NCBI GenBank assembly: GCA_000507305.1
Contig: DF239817.1
Span: forward strand, 2,168-66,167
From: Breviolum minutum Mf 1.05b.01
Lineage: Eukaryota; Sar; Dinophyceae; Suessiales; Symbiodiniaceae
Direction: 5' to 3'
Length of the DNA stretch: 64,000 bases
The notes below the pieces were generated by a model that saw nothing but the letters and a program-made list of their open reading frames with translations, searched no databases and was not told the origin of the DNA. The translations under genes were made by a program, and so were the position numbers. This document shows, one piece after another, positions 50,012-61,733 of the stretch; position 1 is the first letter of the stretch; every line of letters begins with the position of its first letter.

Positions 50012-50551
50012 GATGAAAAGGATGAAGATTTGCGTACGCTTTTGTGGCTCTTCCACCAATCTCTTGCATGAACTTGTTCCATCGTCATTTCCAACCTGTC
50101 AAATCAGCTTCTTGTGTCTCTTGTGGTTGAGGTATGCTTTGATGGTTTACGAATTGACGAGACTCACAGCTACTTGGCAACGGGTCAACGGACCATGGGA
50201 CCACGTTTTTTCAGACGTTTGGATTCGGTTTCTTCGGCAGCCCCCCCCAAAAAGATTGACAACCAAAAATGTCACAACTTCCAATTTGGGAAGCGCATTT
50301 TGCCGTGATGTTTCGTGAAATTGGAATACTTTTTTGTTGTTTGATTCTTGTGACATGTTCTAGCAGAATCACGCCAGGTTTTTGTTTGGCTGGCACTTCA
50401 GGTCTATATGCAGTCCTTGCGCAATATCCAACAGCAGCTCGCAGCGTTCTCAGCAACAATGCCATGTCGACAAATACTGGCAATCGATGAGGCTGATGCT
50501 TTTGCAATGTACATGGATCTAGCAAAACAACTTCAAATGCTTTTGGCATGA
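50012..50551 (+). CDS. 3' end of an unrecognised gene
   Basis: Three phase-0 exons, each after AG|G, join cleanly: 50012-50065 (DEKDEDLRTLLWLFHQSL, GC donor), 50132-50227 (VCFDGLRIDETHSYLATGQR then TMGPRFFRRLDS, GT donor) and 50402-50551 (VYMQSLRNIQQQLAAFSATM, LAIDEADAFAMYMDLAKQLQ, then the stop). The predicted tail is alpha-helical, possibly a coiled coil. The DEAD-like order of letters (IDEADAF) is too isolated to call a helicase. The gene continues upstream, but the earlier exons were not found. The next gene starts about 540 bases downstream. Confidence 0.5.
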
Positions 50552-50839
50552 ATTGACCATAGGCAGGACAAATGTTTCATGGTCTCTTCGGAGTTCCGCT
50601 GATGTTTGCTGATGAGGTCAGATCTTTTGGCGAGGAAACCGCATGCAACAGCGGCATCATCGTGTCACTCATTTGCATTGGAAGGGTTTCTGTATTGAGA
50701 GGCTGAATTGAGGTGTCAAAAAGGTATCAGGAAAGACACCATTTTTTTCAGATCTCCAGCATATTTCTGTGAAGCATATCAACCTTGACAAAATCCATTC
50801 AATTATGGAATGATGTTGATCAATGTCGATGAATATTGA

Positions 50840-50859
50840 TATATATATATATATATATA
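50840..50859. repeat. AT dinucleotide repeat
   Basis: (AT)10 run between two genes. Confidence 0.9.
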
Positions 50860-51075
50860 CAACTTATTCTCTTTGCAGCAGAGCTTCGTTAAAACTGGGC
50901 ACCCCGGCCGATTCGAGGAAATGCCAGCCGCGTGGTCTTGATGTGAGCACCAATCCACGCTATGTCCTTGAAAATGTAAACATTTTTTGAAGAGCTGATA
51001 GAACAGGCCTTGATATTGAATCCCATACATTTGACACCCACAAGCCTTAGCTTTCAAATCATATTTGAGGTGGCA

Positions 51076-51082
51076 AGACAGG
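51076..51082 (+). promoter_or_regulatory. Putative spliced-leader trans-splice acceptor
   Basis: AAGACAG|G lies eleven bases before an ATG at 51093 that opens a good-looking first exon. The arrangement is the same as at 4990-5005. Confidence 0.35.
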
Positions 51083-51092
51083 TTTACCCTCC

Positions 51093-54000
51093 ATGGATGC
51101 TGCTCTTGCGTCAGAATCTCAATGTGTAGCTTTTGAGTCTGTTTGCCACAACGGGGTCATCCCGCGGTGCTGTTTGGGTGGCAAGGGATCTTGGGAAGGC
51201 AGAATTCCAGCGGAAAGATCCCCCAAGACACCAGATCAAGCACCTTTTTTGCTCAACTTCTATGGAAGGTCATTTTTAGCAAACTTTGTTTCTACTTCCA
51301 ACTTATCGGTTGAACATATCCTTTGGGATACAACAGCTAAAAAGGTCCAATTTTCAGCCCAGTCTCTCCCAGGCTGGCAGCCAAGCTCCAACTTGGAGTG
51401 ATTGCCTCAGCTTCTGACCGCGCTCCTTTCGGCCACGTTTGTTGATTTTTTTTGGGGTCGCCAAGGATCGACCCTCTCCGGCACTGACGGCGGAAAGTAC
51501 GGAGGCCTCCGAAAGGGATGGCGATTTGATGCAATTTTCCATTCATTTTTGGGATTCCGTCAGGTTTTGTTAGAGTTTTAGGAAATTTGGTGTGGGAAAT
51601 GTGGGGAGAATTGACTTCCATCGGGTCGATTCAAACAGGACCCGTTTTTTTTGCTACATGGGTCCACAGTGTGTAAAGCAGAACTTTGCAGAGGCCTTGG
51701 TCCGCAACGCTTTGATGGCTGGCCGTGCTGGGCTCAACGGGGGAGTGGAAATGATTTCAGATATTTCAGATTGGAAAGATTTCAAATCTTTCGATGCAAA
51801 TGGGCGGACGCCTGTGGCATGGAGAAGTTGCGTTGACCTGGGATCGAGATTCGCTGTCAGCGCCCGACCGTTTCACGAAAGGGGGCCAGATTGAGTTTGA
51901 GAGTCCTTGGATGACTGTAGTCTCCCTTCAAGAGCATCTGAAATCAGTGAGTTTGTCGGAGATGTTCTCATTTGGTGGCTTCCAGCAACAGATGAGGTCA
52001 ATCCACTTCTTTTGAATGATGCTCTGATTGTTGCAGAGATGGAAGATGCTTCGAACGATCAAGAGTGTGGTGTTTTGGGTGTTTTACAATCCCTGGTACC
52101 AGAACCAACGTCTGCGTTCAACGTGAAGGCAACAACGACTTGCCTGTGGAAGCTACTGTGAGCTGGTGGGTTTCAAGAAACACAGCTCCCAGTTTCAGAT
52201 GTTGATGTGGTAATGCTATTCGCAAGAAGAAGCTCAGTCATGCGCACCTAAAGTTTGTTTGCAGGCAGCCGGCATCAAAACCGGGAATCAGACTGAGAAC
52301 CCATACAAAAGCAGGCCTTGTGCATTGGAAGGTATTGCAGCGGATGTTTTGCTGGCCTTGCCAATGAAGATTCTCTCCGCAGAGGATCTGCGAATGCTTT
52401 CAGCCTCGTGGATGAAGCAATGGGTGCGCAGTTGTTTCCCATGATCGGGATATGAATACATTATATCAGTGCTTCCTGCTATGCACCAAAGTTCTCCAAC
52501 AGGTTCTTGTCTTGATCTTTCTATTTGCACCCTCACGACTGCTGGCGTTGCGAATGGATCTTCTTGTTGTGAGTTTAGAAGCCGATGCATCATTCCTTTG
52601 TTTGTGGCGCAATTAGCTTTGAGAAAGTGGCAGTTTATACAGCTGCATTATCTCGACCTTGTAAATGGTCGCAGTTTGTCTGGATTCTATTGCACCCATC
52701 CACTTCTTCGCGATGTCGTGACGGAACCACACTTTATGACATGTCCTCACTCTCTTCAGGCAACTTTTTGCAGAGATCAACATTTCCATTGGGTCATGAC
52801 TTGTTTATTTGATGCCCCAAATTATGACGCTTGTGAGGGTGAGCTTGAAGGCATTTTCATGTTGGGCTGCTTTTATACCAGGTCTGGTTAACCCAGGAGA
52901 GTTGTTGTTCGGCCCATGCCTGGAGACAAAGCAAACAAAGCACGAAAAGAAGTGATGCCAGTTCATGGCCAGCTTGTGCCCAGGTGACCGTCTGAAAACG
53001 CTATCCCAACAGCCAAAATTTGATGCCATCATTCCCCTCCCAAAAATCTATACGCCATCTTTTTCTAAACAAACCTTTCACATCTCTCTGCTTGTGGTAA
53101 AAACTAAGGCATTTCTTCAGCCTTGAACTTGTTCCATGAGCTCAAGGACTCGGATGGTGCCACAGGTGCCTGATGATTGGAGAAGGAGGAGACCCATTTT
53201 TTTTGGCTCTCCTTTCAGTAGGTTATGAGATATGAGATGAAAGGTTTGGAGACATTTGGATAAGTTTTTCGGAGTTGAGAGTTGAAATCTAGATTCCTTC
53301 AGAAATTGCATTGTCAATTTGTCTCTTTGGCAGGTGATGTTTTTGAAGAATTTCGTGTCACGGCTGGAAGGCTCTGTTTGCTAGCTTTCCATTTGGATGA
53401 AGCTTCGGTTTTTGGCAGGATTTCTTTTCCTCTATGTCTTTTTGGGTGCAAAACGCCACGTTGCCTTCGGATGATTTTCAACATTTTGATCCACAATTCA
53501 AACTGCTGTGAGTTTGAAGGATGAATTGTGACGGGATGCATTCTGTTGTTTGTTCTTGCAGGCTTGCGTATCAGTTGGTTTGCAATCAACAGCCAGATGC
53601 TTACTACCAGAGATGCGGGCTGTGAGTGTTTCATTGGCCGTGGCAGCGAATACTTGTAATTACTATAAAATGCAAGCTACTTATCATGAAGCCGCCTATT
53701 TGATCCGTGAGTCATCCTCCTGCAAGGTTGGATTTCTTGTTCGTGGCCATGCACATGCTTCGAAACGTAGGACGGTGGTACCCGACGTCGCAAAAGGTCA
53801 CAACCAGAAACAGGAACCATGAACGAGATACTTAGGGTTTGATGCTCTCGTTGTAAAGTACCCGCATTTTGGCCAGGAAGTAGATATGCTATGAACGTGG
53901 ACAAGATGATATATTCTGTATGTTTAGCACATTCTTGTGTGCCTCTCTTTCTATAGAAATGTATTGGAGATATAAAATGAATATATTAATCACTTACTCA

Positions 54001-54929
54001 ATGTTCTTCAGAGATGGTAGCTTGAGACCCATTCAAGACCCTGAAGGCGTAGTTAGAAGGCCTCAAATTGTGTGTAGGCTTCGGAATTCTGCAGGAGAGA
54101 GCGTGAACCGCTTTTTCAAGGTCAGGGATGGGCTTGCCTTGTTGTTTTTTTTGAAACCTGAAAACACCTTTTGTCTGTTTGAACGGTGTGAACTTTGCAT
54201 GGAAAAAAAAGACCCCATTGGCTTTGCCGACCTGCAGCCATTTTCGCTTAAGCTCCCCGGGTGTGAGCTAAGCAGAAGAGCCAGGAACTCAGTCGCAGAG
54301 ACGTCCATGGTGGGATTTTGATATGAAACCCGGAGCCCGTTGAGGTTGCAAGACATGCTGGCCACACATCCGCCACTTGGCCAAATCCCAAAAAATAAGT
54401 GAACAATTCGATGAACGGCTGGAAGCTACAACAATTCATTTATCTACCACTCTTGTTCCTGGTCGGATGATTTTTCTGTGATGCTTCCAGATTGTCAGTG
54501 GCTCAGGTTGCATGCTGTAGCAGCGGCAGCACGTGCCGTCCCTCGAACACGACCAGAAGTGAAACGTCAGGTGCAGCGGCTGAATGGTTTTGATTCCGGT
54601 TTTCTTCAAAGGAATAAGTACTCAATGGGAAGACAAGAAACAATTGCTTACAGGAATTCATTCCCAGGCTGGATGATTCTTGGTACAAGAAAGGGTGGGA
54701 GAACTCAAAACAAGCCATCAAGACGTATCATTGTATACGACTTCTTCGCAACGCCTTCACCGGACGTTTGGGCGAAAAGAACTCGGAGGCAGATGTCTTC
54801 GCAGATCGATTGATGACAACGCTATCCATCCGGACGAGTCTGCCAAAGCTGACGGACCTTTTGCCACTGCTGGAGCCTCAAGTAATTCAAGTCATGTTGA
54901 CAGATGTGGAGGGCAGAGGAGCCTCTTAG
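51093..54929 (+). CDS. Unrecognised protein, about 12 exons
   Basis: Ten exons are compatible in phase: about 51762-51946, 51997-52122, 52265-52423, 52503-52568, 52760-52838, 53334-53356, 53419-53507, 53562-53621, 54507-54575 and 54668-54929 (stop 54927). They encode about 370 residues. Nine begin after AG|G. Donors are GTGAGT (four times), GTGAAG, GTGCGC, GTGAGC, GTCACG and GCGGCT. In order they read LTWDRDSLSAPDRFTKGGQI, NPLLLNDALIVAEMEDASND, GIAADVLLALPMKILSAEDL, a short hydrophobic piece (VLVLIFLFAPSRLL), FDAPNYDACE, ATLPSDDFQHFDPQFKL, LHAVAAAARAVPRTRPEVKR and a helical C-terminus (LDDSWYKKGWENSKQAIKTY). A likely first exon starts at ATG 51093 (MDAALASESQCVAFESVCHN). An overlapping open frame at 51579-51765 (EALVRNALMAGRAGLNGGVE) may be a further exon. 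An exon at about 54012-54120 is also possible. I recognise no domain. Confidence 0.55.
54232..54252 (+). other. Spliced-leader-like 21-mer
   Basis: The bases match the dinoflagellate spliced leader at 17 of 21 positions, including AGCCATTTT and a final AAG. In this group, mRNAs copied back into the genome can carry a relic leader. Here it lies inside a gene region and may be chance. Confidence 0.2.
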
Positions 54930-55136
54930 CTTCTTGTAAAAGTAGTAATTACACAGTTTTACAGCTATACAGTAAGTTCAAGATTCAAGAAGCAAACGTA
55001 GCACAGTTTTAGCCACATGATATGTATCACTACATCACTTTACTCTAGCTTACAAACATTCATTCTGATTCTACTATATAATCGTTTACCTTTTATCAGT
55101 TGAACTTTACCATTATCTGAAGGATGGTTTCAACAG

Positions 55137-55380
55137 GAAGGCGGCTTGATGTACCCTTCAGATCCCTTCGGCACCAAGGCCTCAGCATCCATTCATCCGA
55201 AATCAGAATCAAGCCTGCAGCAGCTCGTGCCACTGCCCAAGGTCCAATACCAAGTTGAAGTTTCGATGTTTTTTTCAGTACTGAGTGAGGCTGGTGTTGG
55301 TGTTCTGTTTGCAGACTTCTCAATAATACGTGCTTTGACTTCTGGAAAAATTGGTGAAAAAGGGATGATGAAAAATTTGG
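55137..55380 (+). CDS. Possible short exon
   Basis: After CAACAG|G the frame reads EGGLMYPSDPFGTKASASIH then PKSESSLQQLVPLPKVQYQV and stays open to a stop near 55383. Composition is plausible for a disordered segment. The link to either neighbour is unknown; a phase-compatible join to the next gene was not found. Confidence 0.25.
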
Positions 55381-55404
55381 AATGATTTGGGTAGCCTATG
55401 TTTT

Positions 55405-55413
55405 TTTTTTTCA
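55405..55413 (+). promoter_or_regulatory. Putative trans-splice acceptor
   Basis: A run of eleven T residues ending TTTCAG precedes the intronless gene that follows. A strong pyrimidine tract plus AG is what a spliced-leader acceptor needs. The next base is A, not the usual G. Confidence 0.4.
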
Positions 55414-55427
55414 GACACATTTTTCAC

Positions 55428-56120
55428 ATGTTCCTTTTCGCCAAATTCAGCTCCAGCGGTTCAGCTCCAACCGTGTTTGCCATGGCCGAGATAGATGGCT
55501 TGTTAGATGGCGATGCGATCGCTACGTTCGATTTAGAAGCGAACGGTGAGGAAAGTCAGGTCACTCCGAATCCAAAGACTGAAAAAAAGCCTGAGAAATG
55601 TTTGGGTACTGCTGTGGTGGTTGGCATAATTTCTATGGCTTTGATTACTGTGGCACTTTGGTTCATTGAGAATGACACTGAAAAGAAGTCAAAACATGGA
55701 CTACGTTTCTTACAGGCTGTTGGTGGAGGTAGTGCCATTGGGTCCTGTTGGTTGAAATGCGGGACTGCTGTTGGCAAAACTATCCATTCGGCGGGAGCTT
55801 TCATCGCCCGCCTCTGTGTGAATCTGGGAGGTTTCATTCATTCCATGTTTTTACACATCAATGATGCCTTTGGAAACTGTTGTGGTACCATGGGTGACCA
55901 GTTAGAACGATGCCCATCATGTGGAGGTTGCTGTTCTCATTTCTGGAATGCTTCAGGGCGATGTATGGGGGGATGTTGCATGTCCATTGGAAATCTCATC
56001 AATGGTGGCCTGGTGGTTTGTGGCACTTCCATCTCTGGTTGTTGTGATGTTTTCGCAGGCTTTTTCAGTGGCATGTGGTCAAGTTGTGGAAACTTTCTCT
56101 CCGAAACCTGCCCCTTTTGA
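55428..56120 (+). CDS. One-pass membrane protein with Cys/Gly-rich tail
   Basis: Single uninterrupted frame. Two starts are possible: ATG 55428 (230 residues) or ATG 55482 (212 residues, MAEIDGLLDGDAIATFDLEA). I favour the second because an acidic, soluble N-terminus follows directly. Counting from there, residues about 43-64 form one hydrophobic helix (TAVVVGIISMALITVALWFI) preceded by a lysine-rich stretch, which suggests a type II orientation or an anchored protein. The remaining 150 residues are rich in Gly and contain about 17 cysteines, many as CC, CxxC or GCC (CCGTMGDQ, CPSCGGCC, CMGGCC, SGCCDVFAGF), with hydrophobic Gly/Phe/Ile patches between. No family is recognised. It could be a surface or vesicle protein stabilised by disulfides, or a metal- or lipid-linked peripheral protein (inference). 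Being intronless among intron-rich neighbours suggests origin by retrocopying or strong compaction. Confidence 0.6.
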   Translation: MFLFAKFSSSGSAPTVFAMAEIDGLLDGDAIATFDLEANGEESQVTPNPKTEKKPEKCLGTAVVVGIISMALITVALWFIENDTEKKSKHGLRFLQAVGGGSAIGSCWLKCGTAVGKTIHSAGAFIARLCVNLGGFIHSMFLHINDAFGNCCGTMGDQLERCPSCGGCCSHFWNASGRCMGGCCMSIGNLINGGLVVCGTSISGCCDVFAGFFSGMWSSCGNFLSETCPF

Positions 56121-57317
56121 AACACAACAAGTTCTTTTGCGAAGATTTGTTGGTTCCAAGGTTGCCAGCACACGTTCTGGCAAAACAAACCTTGCTGATT
56201 CCAAACTGATTCGAAGTGATTCGAAGTGGATTGGTGCTACAGTTCACATCCAAGGAAGAAATTTTCAATCGTGAATTCGACATTTCATTGCTCCGAAAAA
56301 AAGGGAGCAGTGGAGGTTTGACTTGATTGTGGCCAACAAAAAAGGATGCTGTTTCAATACGAAAGCCTTTTGTGTGGTGGATGTCCACTGCCACTGCTGT
56401 CTGATGTTGTCACATTTTGATGTTTCTGTTGCCTTCCACTAGACGACTTGTCTGCCTCTTTTTGTCGTTATTTGGATGGATTGAGGTCTAGAAGCAGCTC
56501 GGTTTGCAAGCGGGAGATCTGGATGGCTCCTCTCAAAAGATTTCCCATGATACATTTATGCAATAAATACTATTCTAATTCTAGGTATCAGATGGTTTCG
56601 TTGATTCGTGAATTTTGAAATCATGTGGAATTCGGAAGGAGACAGAAGTAGCATGTTCAGCGAAGGATAATGATATGTAAATTTGTCAGACGGCTTGGGC
56701 GCCTGCATCCAGTCCTGTCGGATCAGATTGGAGGAAAATTTCTTGCAGCAAATCGAACTGATTTATGTCGCAAGCCTCCAACTGCCAGCAAGTCGATGTA
56801 AACATAGACACTTTGATTCATGATCATTCATACTGTTGATGGACAAACTATCTGGCTAAGAATGATTCACCATGGCAAACAATTCGTTGAATTTTGTGCA
56901 TAAACAACCTGGGAAATTTTGAACCCTGCTCAGGTGATAAACTCTACGAACTCTCAGGGTGCAGAGGAAGCTATATTCCAGTCACATCGGTGGCTGAGCT
57001 GAACCTAAACGGAACTCTTTCGAGGATGGGAGATGCCAGTTATATGAAAGAAGTCAATTATTTGTCCGAATTCTGTAGGGAAAGATTAAGAGATATGGAG
57101 ATATGAGATGAACTCACATAATAGGAATCACATGGCATCGTAACACACTTGCTTTCAACATGTAGAGATGTAGCAAAACCGTTGGACAGTTGTTGAGCTC
57201 CAATCTACTTTGCACTGCATACTGGGCAACTGATGCAAATCGTGGAAATCCATGAAGATGCATGAAGGTGTTACGTTAGGCCCTGTAAAAATGAATCATT
57301 GATTTCTTTTTTCTCAG
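56121..57317. other. Gene-free stretch
   Basis: A short + frame near 56894-57106 (CRGSYIPVTSVAELNLNGTL) is open but lacks clear splice borders. Nothing else is supported. Confidence 0.35.
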
Positions 57318-57462
57318 GGGAGGGGAGGTTCTGATGTCAAAACTTCGACATCAGAATGCCATGCGGGTGGTCCTAGGCTGGATCCTTGCCTATGAACATG
57401 AGCCTTTGGAACAGGCTATCGAAAGGACGATTGCTGCTTGTCTAGATTCGTTTTGCGAATTG
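57318..57462 (+). CDS. Exon of an unrecognised protein
   Basis: After CTCAG|G, in phase 2, the frame reads GGEVLMSKLRHQNAMRVVLG, WILAYEHEPLEQAIERTIAA and CLDSFCE. This is a convincing amphipathic helical segment. The donor is not fixed; the frame runs on to 57543. No family recognised. Confidence 0.35.
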
Positions 57463-59603
57463 TCCTTTTGTTTCAACAGGTTTTTTTTAATATCAAAGCT
57501 TAGGGACATCCAACAAGTGGCTCAATTCTTGCCTCTTTTTTAAACAATGGTGATAGGTGTAGGGAAACACACACCAAAAATGGTGCAGAGATCCCAAGGT
57601 CAGAACCTGACTTCAATCCGCTCCTGTGAGAGTTTTGATGGCCCGTGTGGGTTTCAAATGAATTCATTTGGGCCCAAGGCCCCAAGGGGCCTCAATCCAC
57701 TGTGTTTGGGCAACATATTATCGTTCCAAAGCATCGGGGGTTTCGAGTTCTTGGATGAGTGAGACTCGAGATTCTGGAGCTTTAGAAAAACTTTAGAAGC
57801 TGCACCTTGCCAAATGACAAGGTGGCAGGTTTGTGGTTTGTGTGGCGCATAGATCGAGACTTTGGTGTGCGAAATCTCGATGAAGTGAACCCCAGCATCC
57901 ATGCATCCTTCAGGTATTTTCTTTTTGGGGAATTGATCATTTCTCGATGGTGCATAGTCTATAGTGCATTGTGATCTTTCTTGAACTCCAATTACAGTAA
58001 TGTCAACCAATTAGGATCCAATTATGATAAGATTGTGGTGGGACAGCCATGGATGTTTTTGGGGCACTTCTTTGTTGACGTCCAATTTGTCTAGGAGTTT
58101 GGCACAGTACACCCAGTACAGCCCCCGGTGTGACACGTCTCGTGCGGTAAAGCCGGATGGAACTGAAGGACAGGAAGCCTAACATGAAAATCGACCCGAT
58201 CGATTCCCGTGATGGTAAGCAGTTGCCTCAAATCACTGGATTTCGTCATGGCGTCATGAATGATGCACCACATTTTATTGGCCTTGAAATGGAGAGGGAA
58301 TGGCGTCGCTTAAAGTCACTGTTTCGTCACGGTGTCGTTGGAGTTAACTCGTCGCCTCATTGCATCCAATAATCCACATGACAGGCTGTGGCTTTTCATA
58401 CATCGAAGCGGCTGGTGCGTCGACGTCTCCTCCGACATGTTGGGCACATGTCCTATCCTTGAAGCGGGTTTCCTTACAAATCAGGTGGTAATTTTGGGGT
58501 GATTCACTTGGCCATGAGAGGATCAAACAATGCAAATGTATGGCAGTGGTAAATCCCGAAACATCGTGGAGTGTTTGAGTTGGCAATCTTCTGACCCCTC
58601 TTTTGTCTTGTAAAACCCGTGAATCCGACCCTTCGGCATTTGTATCAAGGCGACGGCTGACGCAGGAAGAGCAGTCATTGATTTGCTTGGTGAATTTGCT
58701 GGAAAGGCTGGGAAGTGTGAAGGGGAAAGGAAGGAAAGGCAAGCAGACACATTTTTGTTGATATTATTGTTCTTTTTATTCATTACAAGGGTTCGTTCTT
58801 CTTTGCCCAGTCATTGTCAGTGGATGTATCCCATTTTATACAGCCTGTTCTGAAAGTTTGGTCTGGGGTCGGCAGGCTGTACACCAACCCATGCTACACG
58901 ACGGAGTTCAACCGGATGATCCTTCGGTAGCAACAAAAATCCGAAACTTTGGAGGTCAACCTTTGGATGCCCCGAAACCTTTTCCTGCGCATGGAGAGTA
59001 GTTTGTTATGAAACTCGGGTCTATTTCTTTGGCAACTGCGTGTAAATTTGAGACTTTGGCACCGGTCACCAAGGACTACTGGCTTAACAACTGGACAGTA
59101 TCCCCAGCGAGCTCACAATTCGTTGCTTGCTTGTCAGAGTTTTGAAGGGAAACTTCTGGCGATTTTTTAAAATCATCACCAAAACACTTTTGGCGCCATT
59201 GATTCAATGGGGGAAGTTGACCAAGTCTTGGTCGATTTCCCTTTAAAAGATTCGACCTGAGGACGGTTCCTCCGTTTTGTACTTGGCCAGCTGGTGGTCA
59301 ACCTATGTTGCTGGTGGGTGGGAGATCTCAGAAAAAGATCTGATCTTGAACCGCAGGATAAGTGTCTCGTTGATGGTTGGCATCCAGCCGAATGGGCAGA
59401 TCCACCAAAGATGCAAGTTTGTCAAGTTTGCGCGGATTTCTCTTAGTTTCTTTGGTACCATCTTCCATGGTGTCATTCTATAATCTTCTTGAACTTTTGA
59501 GACCTGTGTCTCAAGATGTTCCCCTACAACGTCATGCATTTCTTACTCAACCAATGGCATCCAATGGCGAATCTTTGCCGAGCCTCACACCATTGCTGTT
59601 GAG
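57463..59603. other. Sparse stretch
   Basis: Open frames at 58157-58372 (+, EMEREWRRLKSLFRHGV) and 59277-59483 (+) lack convincing splice borders. I support no gene here. Confidence 0.3.
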
Positions 59604-60255
59604 GCTTGGTTTGTGATGGAGCGATTGGTGGACACATTGCAGTTGGGACCCAACAAAAAACCTGCAAGGAATGATACAACGCACTACAATTCGGTGGGAA
59701 AATGCTGAGGAGTTGTGTGTACCAGAAAATTCTGTTGTCCATTTTTTTCCTTCAAATTTCAAGATTCCAACTAAAAATCTCCTGCCAAGGCTGGACGACG
59801 ATCCCATGATGAAAAGAGTGAGGACGGTTCAACAGAATCGCGTGTGGGCATTTTAATGATCAAGGCGTTAGTTCCAAGGTTTCAAGTCATTTTAGTTTGA
59901 CTTTATTCTGACTTCTCTTGAATTTTTGAATGCCTTGGTTGATACGAAAAAAGGTCAATGATTTAGCAAGCTTTTGGGAATTTGATTTGAATCGGATCAG
60001 CAGCAGGTTTGGATGATCACAAGAGTTTTATGTGCAACTTGGTGCTACTACTGGTGATAGCCATGTTTACGACTCACTTGCGACAGGCTGGCAGAGAAGC
60101 TCCTGTTTCGAGTCATTGGGTACAGCCCGACCTGTTTCGAGTTTGAGCTTCAGAACCACTTGTATCAAACTCCTACGAATGTCTACCGTACAATGTGCTG
60201 TCTCTTCATGCCCCATTCAACTCAAAGGCGTTTTCTCAAAAAATTCCAGTGTTGA
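59604..60255 (+). CDS. 3' end of an unrecognised gene
   Basis: Exon 59604-59693 starts after TTGAG|G and reads AWFVMERLVDTLQLGPNKKP then ARNDTTHYNS to a GTGGGA donor, phase 0. A piece from 59790 (CCAAG|G, LDDDPMMKRVRTVQQNR) ends at a GTGTGG donor. The last exon, 60087-60255 (CGACAG|G, phase 2), reads LAEKLLFRVIGYSPTCFEFE, LQNHLYQTPTNVYRTMCCLF and MPHSTQRRFLKKFQC to a stop at 60253. The last is the most convincing. The links between pieces are inferred from order only, and phase between the second and third is not settled. No family recognised. Confidence 0.35.
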
Positions 60256-61664
60256 TTCTTTTGTTGCTTCAGATTCAAAACTCCCAGCTGGCTGGAACAT
60301 CCATGGCCAGAGGTATACTTCTGGAAAGTCAAGGTAATTGTTTACTTCGTTTGATTACCTTGTTTTTTCATTTTTTTTTTCCGAAAACTGGTAGATGTTG
60401 TTGATTTCATAGCCACAGAGCCAGGTGGACCCCCGTGGTGGACCTCAATTTTTTGAGCAGCAAACCAGCCTCAGGGACGGGTGATGATATGAAGCGTCAT
60501 CCTATTGCTGTCGTGCTTTCTACAGTACTTGGAACGTGGTAGTAAAGGTATGAGTCGGTATGAGTGTGAAAAAAGCTTTTCAAAAAAGCTAATTCAACTG
60601 AGCTACGACCCATGGATGACATCGATGTTATCAGGAGCTTCCTATGGCTCAACGCATGCCACTGGAGCTCTACGACATGTGGTCTGGCTATCAGACGTGC
60701 TGCTGGCGCAGCTTACCATTAGTTGAAACAAAAACACCTGGAGTGACTTGGAGATTGGAGTTGATTGTACAGATACTTTTTCCACTTGGCATTTTCCACC
60801 TAACGGTGAACCTCAAAAACTGGATGGAGTTTTTTCAAATTCCACCATTAAAGATATATGCTTTGGAAAGAACTGGATGACTTTTTTCCGAAAAAACACA
60901 TGGTACATCACTGGTAGACCCCTGTCAGGCCGGCCATGGCGGCCATGTTGGAATTGCCCGCAGAAGCCCGTCGAGCTTGGGCCAGCATGCCATGTGGTGA
61001 TGTCATGTGCTGAGTTCCATTGTCAGGAGACGAGAGACAAAAAGTCATACAGGATGCTTAATTTAATATATTCTTATTTCATAAATCATTATAGGCATCA
61101 CTTTTATCATATAATCTATCATCTATATTCATATATCATATTATATGACACTATATAAACGGCAACATCATATTATATCATACTATCATTATTTTCTCAC
61201 CAAAGTCACCACCAAAAACCACTGTTTCGAGGTGGAAGACTTGGATGCGACACCAGTGTTGGGTGGGGACCCAAGGAGTCCCACCGAGATCAAGGAATGA
61301 ACATCTCGGTTTTCACGGAAAGTTGGATGATTTTGGATAATTATATGTTGTGATTTTTACGTCTTCTTATGATGTTTCAATGTTATGTTGTGGCAGACCC
61401 AGTCCCCCTGTGACTATGAATGCCTATGATTAAATACGTTGGTTTTTGTAGATGTTATTCTAATTAGTCACAACCTTTTTTGAGCTGAAGAAAATAAGAA
61501 GAACTTGGCCAGGGCTAAAAGATCACAATTCTTCAAGTTTCTCGGGTTTCATTGCTTCTCATTGCTTCACAAAAAGTCGAGATTTCAAGGTCTTTCAAAC
61601 TTCCACAAGGGCTCAAATGTGGTACAGGCTCGGTATCTTTTGACTTCACGACCCATATCTACAG
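60256..61664. other. Ambiguous exon block, then AT-rich DNA
   Basis: At 60580-60890 all three + frames are open in places, for example after TATCAG|G at about 60634 (ELPMAQRMPLELYDMWSGYQ), so an exon is likely but its frame is not decided. From 61060 to 61200 the DNA is AT-rich with many TATAT and ATCAT words. Nothing is supported in the remainder. Confidence 0.3.
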
Positions 61665-61733
61665 GCTGAACGAATGTTAAGTCAGCAAGCCATCAAGGAA
61701 TGGTACCTTGTGTCACGAGGTTGGCAAATGTCA
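61665..61733 (+). CDS. Isolated exon
   Basis: After CTACAG|G the frame reads AERMLSQQAIKEWYLVSRGW then QMS to a GTTGTT donor, phase 0 at both ends. It is helical and charged. It may belong to a gene whose other exons are unassigned. Confidence 0.3.

Noticed and set aside
50402..50551. IDEAD-like string suggesting a helicase
   Set aside because: It lies near the C-terminus, with no Walker A or other helicase motif in the joined exons.
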